A stretch of 64,000 bases of DNA from Asterochloris sp. CNOR1. Lineage: Eukaryota > Chlorophyta > Trebouxiophyceae > Trebouxiales > Trebouxiaceae. Where the stretch lies: contig OZ017758.1 in the NCBI GenBank assembly GCA_963969365.1, forward strand, positions 1,302,001 through 1,366,000, given 5' to 3'. A model generated the notes under the pieces. The model did not search any database, was not told the origin of the DNA, and worked only from the letters and a program-made list of their open reading frames with translations. Positions 1 through 10,500 of this stretch are shown piece by piece. Position 1 is the first letter of the stretch; each line of letters opens with the position of its first letter. The position numbers were made by a program, and so were the translations under genes.

Positions 1-1012
1 CTGCTCAGGAACTGGGGGAGGCGTGGAGCTGCTACCATGGCAGCTTTTACACAGACCTCCAGGAGGCCATGCATTGGCTCCAGCTCCTTCAGCATGAGTC
101 CAGCCTCCCGCCACACCACCTCAGAGGCCAGCCGATCTTGCTGCAGGCAGGCAGGGCTCAGCAAGTGCTGCACATGATTGTTCAAGTGCCTCTACCTGGA
201 TCGTCACCTTCTCTAGACCTATTGCTGATGGCCTCTCTGGGAAGCGCTTTGCCAGTATCTCAGCAGCCTGCATTTGGCAGGGGCACTGATGCAAGTCTTC
301 TTGCAGCTGGAGATGTTCAAGCCCAAATTGTGTTCAGACACACCTTGTAATATGTCTTCGTCCACTGATGACAATGAGGGTGCAGCTGATCAGAGAATCC
401 TGAGCAGCCCTGTTCGACCTGCTGCAGCAGCTCATCTGCTGAGCCAATCTGCTGAGCCAAGAGCTCCGCTCCATGGCTGGTCATCAAGCTTCCTTGACTG
501 GCAAGCATGCACTGCATGTGGTCAACACCACTTGGGTCAAAAACACAATGGCTGCACTTTCGGCTGCAGCGATGTTGCCAATGCCTGGCGCATGAATGTC
601 GGACTTGAATGATTTGAAAAGCGTCATGGCAAGGCAAGCTTTATCGCAGCAAGTGCTTTCATGTGTGTCCAACCAACAAGCTGAGGTTCCCTGAAACCAC
701 CATTGCTGACCAGGTATCTTGGTGCTGGAGCTCTTGGGCTGGGCGCAGGGGCAGCTGCAGCATGGCTGTGCTTCACCAAGCTGCGGCCAGAGGGTGGGTT
801 CTCTCCTCTGCAAGTCGCAGTGCTATGTATGTAGCAAGAGCACTGCCTTGCAGGTGGTGTCCAGACACAAGGCCCAAGCTCAGGTGCAATCGATCTGAAG
901 CACCACTGCCTGAAATATGGTGAGCCCACCTGCCAACTACGAAAGGCACAATTGCATGACTGCCTTGTTTTCATCAAGTGCAGAAGCATCAGTGGCTGCA
1001 TTGCTGCTGCAG
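1..1012. other. Unassigned 5' flank of the EndoG gene
   Basis: No conserved protein is recognisable here on either strand. The first exon of the downstream endonuclease G gene (start codon and mitochondrial leader) should lie here, because the first certain exon begins at 1013 in mid-codon. One candidate ATG is at 761 and opens a short basic, Ala-rich stretch, but its donor cannot be fixed by eye. A minus-strand open frame at 624-1217 runs antisense to the first certain EndoG exon and is probably a shadow. Confidence 0.4.
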
Positions 1013-3629
1013 GGCTGCCGTCCACAGAGAATCTACGATTCCACAAGCACTTTGTGGCAGCCTTTGACAGCCGCATGCGCAACCCAAGCTGGGTGCTGGA
1101 GCACATCACAAAGGACTCCTCCTCAGGGGAGGGCAGCAGGTCAGCGTCACACGCCATGCGCAACGCTGCAGCCTGAGCAGAGAGCAGTCCAGCTGCTAGC
1201 AGGATGCTGTGCATCATGGCAGCCTTTACTGTGCGTGGTATGTCATTTACTGCCTGGCTGGGCTGCGCACGTCAGGGGCAATACTCTGAGTGTGTGAGAC
1301 ACCGTGGACACTGCTGCCTGGCTGGCTTGTGCTCATGAGAGGTTGAGCTCTGCTTCACTCACTGGGAGCCTCCCATTTGCAGGGAAGGGATCAGGAGGCC
1401 AGGGGGTCAGCTTTGCCTCTCTGACCAAAAGCCTGCTACTTGCAGGAAAGTGGCAGACTTCTTTGAGGACCAGGGCCTGGACCCCCGCTTCCGCAACCGT
1501 CTAGCAGACTTCAAGCACTCTGGCTATGACAGGGGCCATCTGGTACGCTGCTGCCCTTCACTTAGCCAAATGCAAGACCCTCGGCAGCCTTCGTCCCGCA
1601 CAGTCTCGCGTACTGCCCGGGACAATGGCTGGCCTGACCTCTCGTTGGTGCTGCCTGAGCCCCTGCTGAACTGCCTCAGCCTTTGACGACGCTGCTGATG
1701 ACAGCTGCCCATGCTCAGCCCGCATGCCAGCTGGGCCTCAAGAGCCGCACCCCTAACCCCACACCAGACTTAGTGCTGGCCTGCAGGCACCTGCTGCCAA
1801 CCACAAGGGTGATCAGCAAGGCCTGACAGAGACCTTCACGCTGAGCAACATCAGCCCCCAAGTGGGCAAGGGGTTCAACAGGTGGGTGCTGCTGACAAGG
1901 TCAGTGTGGGGACCGCAGAACCTGCATTGCATTTTGTGCCCAGTCTACTGCCTGCACTGCCCCTTGAAGCATGCTGCTACCCAGGGAGTGCGCCAGGCCT
2001 GCCAACAGTTGCTGCAGCCCTTGTCTTGAGGATAGTGTGTCCCTTTGAGTTTTGTGGCATGGGCCTTGAAAGAGCTGCCTGCTCACTCATTGCCCTACTT
2101 GTGTCCTGCACTTTAGAAAACCCCCTGCCATGCCAGGAGAGGCACTACCTGGAGTGAACAACTGCGCCTGGTCACCCACTGCCCTGCTTGACTCACTGCC
2201 CATGTCTGGACTACTGCTTTTGAGGCTGGGCATGTGCAACCACTGCCCTGCTTGTGCTCCTGCTCTGAAACCCCCCTCTCCGTCTCAGGGCAGAGACTAC
2301 TGGGCTCGGTTTGAGCGCTTCGTGAAGCAGATGACAGATGTGGCAGACGATGTGTTCATTGTGACCGGCCCGCTGTATGTGCCCCAGCTTACGCCGCAGG
2401 GCTATATCATGCAGCACCCCATGATAGGTGATCCTGTATAGTTTGCAATCTGTGAGGACATTTCTGCCTGCCATAGAGGTGTCTGCAGCACCCCTTGCCG
2501 CGTGTGCCTGCTGCAGTGGAGCCCTTGCCTACTAGCAAAAGCAACTTGAGCCAGTGTCCGAGCAAGCTTCATCGCTGAGCAGCTGCATAGCACAGGCCCT
2601 GCTGCATCGTCTCAAGCATGCTGCAACCTATGCTGCCTGCCTGCCCTTAAACAGCACTGCTGGTGCCCTGTAGGGAGGCCGCCTCGCCTTGTGGCTGTCC
2701 CTACACACTTCTATAAGGTGGTGCTGACAGAGCGTAAGTCACGCATGCCCATGGGAGGCAGCCCCAAGGTGGCGGTTGGTGCCTTTGTCATGCCCAATGC
2801 GCACATCGTGCCAGATCTGCCTCTCACCGCCTTCTCAGTGCCTCTAGAAGTGCTGGAGGATGTTGCAGGTGAGCTATTGCTGCTCAATCCCACGCGGCTT
2901 TGCTTTATCGTCCTTCCTGCGCGGGGAGGCAGTGTGTGATCAGCTTAGTCAACACCTGGCAGCTCTCTGTCTGGGATCTTGCCTCTTGTCTGGGTCCAGC
3001 ATGCTGTTGTATTTCAACACTACCGCACCTGCAGCAAGGTGCAAGAATGTGGCGTCGTCAAATGCATCGTTTCACCCCACAGGATTCAAGTTCTTCCCAG
3101 GTTACATCAACGAAAAGCGCCGCCAAGTGCTGGATGCAGCTGCCCTACAATGGCATGCCAACGGGCAGCGGCAGAAGGCCAGCATGAGGCTCCTGGACAA
3201 CAGAAGCGCTGCACAGAGCGGCCTGCTCATGCCAGAGGCACAGCCCATCAGTGTTAAGGCGATTGCTAGTGATAGGCAAGTACAGATGCTACAAGACACT
3301 ATCTGGCACTTGCAGCTTGATGCTTGGCTGCTGCAGGCTTGCTGATGGATGCTGGCTTATTTGCAGGACACAACAAGCAGCAAACAGCCTGTCCAGAACA
3401 CCTGGTGAGGGCGGCATCTGCAACTCACTTCAACTTTCATGAGCTTCTGTTGACCTTGTTCAGAACCAGAACTATTTCTGCAGGAACTGCAGCTGGCGTA
3501 CAGCATTTATGTGACTTTGTGGAGTGCAAATTGCCAGCAGAAGACTGGTACCTTTCCAATAAACCCACCAAAAAGCCCTTGGACAACCCTGGTGGCCCTC
3601 TCAGTGGCGCCAAGCTCACACCAAAGTGA
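1013..3629 (+). CDS. ENDOG: Endonuclease G, DNA/RNA non-specific nuclease (5' exon not placed)
   Basis: Sugar-non-specific beta-beta-alpha-Me nuclease, in eukaryotes usually held in the mitochondrial intermembrane space and linked to mitochondrial DNA turnover and programmed cell death. Exons read at 1013-1139, 1446-1542, 1787-1881, 2294-2427, 2674-2868, from 3083, and a last one ending at the TGA 3627-3629; phases agree across the first five junctions. The substrate-entry segment GLPSTENLRFHKHFVAAFD is followed by the catalytic DRGH motif (His is the general base), split from the metal-binding segment APAANHK...FTLSNISPQ by an intron. Then come DYWARFERFV, VPTHFYKVVL and a lysine-rich tail. 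The family is normally about 300 residues and this fits once a leader is added. The start codon and mitochondrial presequence are not identified. Confidence 0.92.
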
Positions 3630-5933
3630 CACTGTCGCATTTGCTGCTGGTGTCAGATATCATGTGAATACTGTTGTAGCGATGGTCTCAACCAGGTGGC
3701 AGTCCATTTGGATGGCAGAGCCCATTGCAGAAAAGATGTATCAATTCATCACCATGTGGGTTTGCTGACAACGTGCAGGGCGAATGGCGGAGGACCGGCA
3801 GCATTATTTCTGGCACTTCCATGGCAAGAGTGCCTGCATTGTGGAACGATGCGTCATGGCTGCTGGCACTGCAATTCTAGGCCTGCTGTTTGGGAGGCAC
3901 TCAACAACTTTCAGACACATCAGCCGCAGCCCACCTGTGGTTTGTTGCAGCCCAGCTCTGCTGTGGCAGCCTGAAGTACTGAGCAGGGATGCTGCCAGCA
4001 TCCTGTGGGCCTGGGACCACCCTGACCCTCGACTGCATCACCGGCGCTGCCTGACCGCCCGCCCCTGTACATGAGGTGCTGTGCGCAGGTTGGTCCGCCT
4101 GCCACTGTACATGCCTGGCACTTGGCTCTGCGTGCCCAACAGCTGCCCCTGGGAGCGCAAAGGTCTGCATGCTAGAGTTGGGGGCGTCCTCAGCCCTGTT
4201 GCTGGTGCGGGCAGGCTCTCCAGCATCATACTGAGCCAGAGCCTGCTGCCTCCTGGCTGCCGTCAGGCTGTCAGGGCTGACTGCCACTGCTGGGCAGGCT
4301 GCAGCCTGCCTCCTGGCTGTGGCCTCTGCTGCCGCAGCTGCACCAGGGCACAGACGTCGTATCAGCACAGCATGGCAGCCGATGCAGAGCGGGCAGAGTC
4401 GCCCTGTGTCTCATGCTGGCCACTGCCTGTGCTGGGCGGCAGTGTCCGCACAGTGTTCTCCAGCAACGCGCACAGAGATGACGCCCCTATGTATGTAGGC
4501 ACGGCGGCTGGGTGCACTCAGCTATCGTGAATGCTGCCTGGCATGCAGCCAAGCCTCCCTAGCCGGCCTCACCACGCGTCACGAGCTCTGCCGGAAGTTG
4601 GTGCCCGCCATAGCCTGGTATTCCTGTCGTGGCTGGCCTTGGGGTGTCCAGGTCGTTAATGTTGACCAGGTGGGAGGGATCCTGCTGGGCTGGCGTGCCC
4701 CTCACCTGGTCCGGCCGCGGCTGCCGCCCCGTGTACCCTGCAGCAGCAGGCCTGCTCAGAGCCGGCCCGATTGTTGTTGCAGCAGCTGCAGGACTGGCTT
4801 TGAAGCGTGACGATGTCTGTGCGAGCTTGCTGTCTCCCAGTGTGGCCTGCAGCAGCCTGCATCCTCAAGCTGGCGCAGCTGTGCTCATTGCAGCTGCATG
4901 GGGCTGATGCAGTGTGTGAGGTGAGCACTTGAGGATGACATGTCTGCACGCCATGTTGCAGCAACAATTCAGGCTCAGACAGTCGTGGCCTCTGACACAG
5001 CACAACATCTATGCAAGCCAGCCTGTCAGACATCTTGCCAGCTGCAGGCTCGCACAGCATGCAGACATGTCTGCAAATCAGCCTGTGAGGCTGTTCCTTC
5101 CTCAACCTGCCTGGCACTCCCCTCGTCCTGGGTGGCCTTGTGCCAATGCAGGACGTGTCATCAACATTGCCCTTGAAGATGTTGTCCTCGCCAAGCAGGA
5201 TGTGGTCAGTCTGGTCTCCTGCAGTAGCAAAATGTGGCCGGTGTTGCACAGACTGCTTGCTGAGACGCACCTGATTGCTAACTGAGACGGACCTCCTGGC
5301 TTGCCACTTCTGCTGGCTACGCTTGGACCTGCAGGGCCTGCTGGCAGATGGGCTGATTGTGCATGGCCAGCCTGACGCCAATACTGCTGGACCTGGGAGG
5401 CAGCGCACTGATAGCTCGTCAGAGGTGGGCCTTCATATGCCTTCCCCTGAATCTTATTTCCATCGTGGTCGCTCCTGCCAGGTGGTATAACAAAGACTGC
5501 CCGGGGAGGTCTCCAGCAAGTCTGCACCATTGCTCAGCACCCTATCTGGCTGTTATGCTTAGCCTGCCATTTGACCGCCATACAGTGTTCTACTGCCTTT
5601 CTATTGGCAATCGCATAGCATCTCAAAGGCTCCAGAGTGCCTTACCGGAGGACCTCCTGCCTGCACGACCCAATGCAAGTCTCACATTTGAACAGTCACC
5701 AGCACCACACATCCTTGTGTTTCGGTGCACCTCGGCCATGCAGATCACACAGACACAGAACACTCAGAGTACAGTCCAGTCAACATGCAGAGGCAGCAGA
5801 GCAACACACATCCAGGCGATGCCTGCTACACAGCGCAGGTGAAATGCATGCAGTGAAGCTTTATCTTCTGTTGCCCTCTGACAGCAGCGCAAGTGCTTGT
5901 GCTTTGTGACTGAATGCTGCTATTGGGCTGCAG
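3630..5933. other. Unassigned 2.3-kb interval between EndoG and the PsbP-domain gene
   Basis: I cannot recognise a conserved protein here. The 3' half must hold the first exon or exons (start and transit peptide) of the PsbP-domain gene, since its first certain exon starts in mid-codon at 5934. A 250-codon open frame lies on the minus strand at 4656-5408, but it has no recognisable domain and an odd Cys/Gln/Ser-rich composition. Degenerate short repeats occur around 4240-4330 (repeats of a GCCTCCTGGCTG core) and 4940-5070 (repeats around CAGCCTGT). Confidence 0.35.
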
Positions 5934-7447
5934 GTGTTCTGGCTGCAGCTCTGGCACTTCCACAGTCGGCTCTGGCGGGCAAGACCCCAGATGTTGGCTC
6001 CTACCTTCCAAAGTCTAGCAAATCTCAGGGCCTGGTTGATTTCAAGCCAGACAAGAACAAAACACCGGTGGGGCTGCTGCATGTCCTGTCCCCAGCAACT
6101 CAGTTCCCTGTGGCTAGCTGCTTTCCAGTGGCTCCTATGCAGCTGTTTGTGTCTTCTTGCTCATGCTGGAGAGCTTTCAGCACCCCCACCACTGACAGGA
6201 AGCAGAGAGTGCAGGCTCCATTGTCACTCGAGCTTGCAGGCATTTGCAGCAGCCCTTGACAGCACCCTCTTGCCCCTTCCCTGCTGCAGGCCATCAGGTC
6301 CGGCGTGATCAGGGCAGATGACTCTTACAGCTTCTCACTGCCCCCAGGCTTCTCAGAGCAGCCTGTGGCCAACATCCAGTCCGGCAACTTCTGCATGCCC
6401 AAGTGCGGGGAACCCTGGACAGAGGTCATCTTTGCAGGCAGCGAGGGCAAGGTCATGGTGAGCCAGCAAACGATCATCTGACCAAGCCGCACTGCAGTCA
6501 GGAGTGTGGTGCATTAAAGCGGATACGACTCGGGTGTGGTGCTGTGTACCTTCAGCTTGTGTCAGGCAGCTGTCTGGGCAGTCCCTGGAAAAAGGATGCA
6601 GGCTATGTGGCCCGCTCACCTTGGGCAGCAGTCCCCTCTGCTGCAGGTGCTTGTCTCGCCGCTGGAGAAGCTGACTTTCAAGGTGGGGGCGTCCGTCAAG
6701 GACATTGGCCCCCCTGAGGCGCTGCTGGGTTCATTTGGGCCCTACATCACAGGCAGGTCCTGTTGGCCTCTCGCTTGATCATGGCAGCTGCTTATGTGGG
6801 CAGGCTTGCATGGCAGGCTTTACCAGAAGGGTCCACCAACAGCACAGGACAGCACAGCCAAGCAGAGTCCTGTTGCTGCTGCTGCTCAGCTCAGCACAGC
6901 TGCCAGGCAAGCACAGGTCCTGGTCATGATTCTGCTAGAGCACATGCCAGAGCACGTGCTCTCTTATATGTGCAGGGGAAGCGTTTGCAGCAGCGCAGCC
7001 ATGGTCGTGACAGAAGCTCCCCTCTGATGCACAAGCAGGCCCAGCTGCTTTGCAAGCAAAGCCCATGCTCATGCTGCGTGTCAAGCATTCCTGGTGTATG
7101 CATGCAGGCACTGAGCTGGAGGAGGAAGATGTGGTGTCAAGAAAGGTTGGCAGCATCAATGGCCGCCCAGCCTATGAATATGAAAGCTTTGCTCCCTATG
7201 GCACAAATGGCACACATCAGCTGTCCAAGGTTGTCACCAAGGCAAGCTTCCATGACAGCTGAAGTACAGCCTGGCGGTGCAGACAGTCAATGCGTCACGC
7301 CCTGCAATGCTGGCAGTCCCAAACAACTTGCCCTCACTGTGGCTGCAGGACAAGTGTGCGTACCTCTTTGTGGCTTCTGCCAATGACAAACAGTGGCCCA
7401 AGGGCGAAAAGTTGCTGAGGCAGGTAGTTGATTCATTTACTGTCTGA
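5934..7447 (+). CDS. PsbP-domain thylakoid lumen protein, PPD4-like (5' exon not placed)
   Basis: PsbP-family proteins act in the thylakoid lumen, either in the oxygen-evolving complex (PsbP) or in assembly and maintenance (PPD proteins). Exons: 5934-6067, 6290-6457, 6647-6752, about 7109-7240, 7350-7447. The first has a hydrophobic stretch ending in a cleavage-like LPQSALA, as expected of a lumen-targeting signal. The PsbP fold follows: YSFSLPPGF, FCMPKCGEPWTEVIF, ELEEEDVVSRKVGSINGRP, and C-terminal YLFVASANDKQW with a short helix to the stop. The order and the TPAIR segment resemble the plant 29.8-kDa lumen protein (PPD4) more than PsbP itself; that subfamily call is from memory. Two introns need GC donors: after 6752 (GCAGGT) and after 7240 (GCAAGC). 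At the first, the nearby GT alternative would give an immediate stop. Confidence 0.87.
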
Positions 7448-7598
7448 GCGGCCCCCTCTTTCATCTTGTGCAAGTGAGTGACATGAGCCTTTCAATGTGT
7501 GTCTGTGTGTGTGTGCATTGCACAAACGTTCTGAAACAAAAGCTGTTGCTGGCCTTAAGCCTGAATCAGGCTAAGTGACTGTTGGGCTGGCAGAAAAC
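7448..7598. repeat. Convergent spacer with TG-rich microsatellite
   Basis: The 151 bases between the PsbP-domain stop (7447) and the RAD17 stop (7599) must hold both 3' ends. A short imperfect TG run lies at about 7496-7517. Confidence 0.6.
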
Positions 7599-10500
7599 TC
7601 AGTCTTCAATGGCTTCCCCATGGAGCTCCTCAGCCTCGAGGGCCTGGCTGTTTGCCACAGACTGCTGCCAACGCTTGGTATGCATCTCCCCCTGCCAGAT
7701 CGTTGTCCAGCATGCTGGCAGCAACAAGTCTGCGTGATCTGATCCAGAGGTGCTTAGCAATCGGAGGATGGGAAGCGCCTCGGTAGCGTAAACTGCAGGG
7801 CTTGCTATGAAGCTGCAGGTACAGAGGCAATGTTTCTATCAAGACATTGAAACACAGAAGACTTGGTAGATACTGTCCAAGAACATACAGTTGGATCAAT
7901 TTTGCACAAAGTGGTTGGGGGATGGCACAGTGCCAATGGCAGCACACATGGTACAGGCTGTATGATGCTGTCTGCGCACCTGAAGCCCAGGCGCCCTGTG
8001 TTGCTCCACAAGGACTCTTGCAGGGCTGCCTGATTGGCGCGGGCAGCCCGCTGCACCATGAAGACGCTGGGTTTTCTCAGTGGCAGGAATCGGGTGGGCG
8101 CAGGGTGGGCGTTGGCAAAGCACAGGCCCCGCGCCGCGACGGAGCCTGCTGCTGCCTCCTGCAGCGACTGGGCATTGTACTGGTCGGACTGCCACTCTGA
8201 GCTGCCCCAATGCTGCTGCTGAAGCATGACATCTGCAGGCAGGCAGCCAGCAGCGACATCACTGGCTCTTCACTGGGACTGCGGCTGCTGGACTGCAGCC
8301 TGTGGGGATGGGCACATTTTGTATAGGCATGCCTGACACAAGGCACAGGCTCAGGAGTGTTGCTGATGCAGGTCCCGGCCGTCACCAGCAGCGACAGCAC
8401 AAACAGTGCCGGGCTCAAATCCCCAGTTGCAGGAGCTCACTGGGGAGGCAGCAGCCTGCAACGAAGCCTCCAAGGGAGAAGCTGCTTGATACAAAGACTC
8501 AATGCGCAGACAAAGGGCTTGCGCTGCGGGAGTGTTTGAGAACAAAGCAGCAGCCTGGCAGCTACCGCCAGGCATGCACCTCACCCCAACAGCAGCCCAT
8601 GACACTGCTTCACAGGTCTGGATACCTCCATGTGTATCATCAACCCCGGGTGGCTTGCCTGCACTGCTGAAGTATTCGAGCGCCACGCTAGCACCCTCAG
8701 CGCCCTGCTCGTTGATGAAAGCATGCATGCTCTCATGCAGGAAGGCAGCCACAGAGGCAGCTTCCAGGCCAGACTGCATTAGCACTGCCTCAGGGTCAAA
8801 GGTCAAGGGGCGCCGCTGCAGCCTGCAGACAGTAGCCAAGCTTGCATTGTAGGGCTGTGATGCTCAAGCTCTCACACAGGCACACAGACTGCCACCTGAG
8901 CAGGGGTAGCAGGCTCTAGGGAGACTGCGCCTTGGCCAGATGTGAGTCTGGAGGAGAACGCAGCCTAGCACAGCGCTGCACTCTGCTGTAGGGCACCCTG
9001 CTGCCATTGGAAGTGTAGCATCCCACTGTCACCTTTCAGCAATGGCAGGCGCAGAGGTGCTGTCTGCCGCTCTCTGCTGGCGCACGCGGTCCAGCAGACC
9101 GCTGCCCATAACCACTTCGGCAGCCTGGGAGGCTGACTGGGGCAGGCCTGCAGCATTGTGTCCCAGCGCTTCAGCAAGCGTGGCCTCCAAAATGTGCTGA
9201 CACATCAGCCTGCCACTCACAGTGCAGCGCACGGCGGAAGGTGCCCCTGCTGCCTCTCTTCATGACAAGAACGCCAGCAAGATTGCTGGGCTACCAGTCT
9301 CAGAGCACAACTCCTTTGTTGGATGCAGTGCACATCACGACTCCTCCAGAAACAGATGCCACTACGCTGGGATTCCGGCCTGTCCATGCCAGCAGGACAG
9401 GCCTCAGCTGGTGGCCACACCTGCGCCCTCCCTGGGCATGTGCATGGGAGCAGGGCATGCCTCAAGCAGCTGCCTCACCTCTGCCCTCCTCCCCTGGGGG
9501 GACCCTCTTGTTGTACAGAAACTTCCCGAGGGCATGGAAGGCAGACAGGGTGCTGTCGCGCATCAGCCCTGCAGGGTGGCTGCCCTGCACGGCGGCAGCT
9601 GTCTTGTCGCTCTTGCTCCTCCGGCGCTTGGTGCCCTGCACAGAGGGCCAAGGGCTGACAGGAAAGGCCACAGCAGCTTGTTACACTGGGCAAGAGCTGC
9701 TTCAGCTTTGGGAGCAGACGGCAGAGCGACACTCAAGTACAGGAGCATGCTTGAAGGCTCTGAGGGCCTGCGGTCCTGCAGACAGGAGGTGAGGGCCGGT
9801 TGCAACACCAGGCCTGGTCAATGGCATGCTACAGGGTGGGGTGGCTGCTCTGGCAGCTGCGGATGTCTTGTTGCTCATGCTCATGCGGTCCTGCAGTCGG
9901 CAGGCCAGCTTCGACCAGGCTCAGGGACATGCTCTACTGGAAACTGGTACCCTGCAGCCAGCTAGACCTTGTGGCTGAGCATATTGGCATGGTGCAAGAG
10001 GAAAGACGACCTCCGGGGGCTCCATGACCTGGGATCAGCGCCCTGCACACTGCAGGCCCAGGCCAGGCAGCAGTGGCTGGGGGCACCATCAGATGGCATG
10101 CTTCACAGCTCTGGAGTATGTCGCCAAGAGCAAGCCAGCTGCTATCGGATCCAGGCAGACCAGGCATGGCACATCATCGAGCTGAGGGCATGGTGCACCC
10201 CTGTCTGCCTGAGCCAGCAGGGGCCTCCTGGAACAGAGGAGTGAGTCGCTGCCATCGCTCGCCTTCTGCAAACTGTGGAGCACCGTGCATCAAGGCAGCA
10301 CTTGCTCACCTTCTTCTGGCCCCCCTTGAGGGGCGGGCACCCACGCTTTCCCACGCTCAGCCACTGCAGCGACTCTGTGGCGTGCTGCAAGTCCCCACTG
10401 GCAGCCTCTGCCAGGATGGATGCTGCATCCTCGGGCAGCACCACCCCCTCGGCCGCAGCAATGCGATTCAAGGTCTTCTCGATGTTCAGCTTGGTCAGGG

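Noticed and set aside
624-1217. A 197-codon minus-strand open frame
   Set aside because: Antisense to the first certain EndoG exon and without a recognisable domain.
1377-1446. A junction copy in the EndoG intron (TTGCAGGGAAGG near 1377 compared with TTGCAGGAAAGTGG at 1441)
   Set aside because: Similarity is short and could be the acceptor consensus alone; left out of the headline count.
4656-5408. A 250-codon minus-strand open frame as a gene
   Set aside because: No recognisable domain, unusual Cys/Gln/Ser-rich composition, and no supporting splice structure; long chance frames are common in GC-rich DNA.
9222-9965. A 247-codon plus-strand open frame
   Set aside because: Antisense to RAD17 exons that carry conserved family motifs; a shadow frame.
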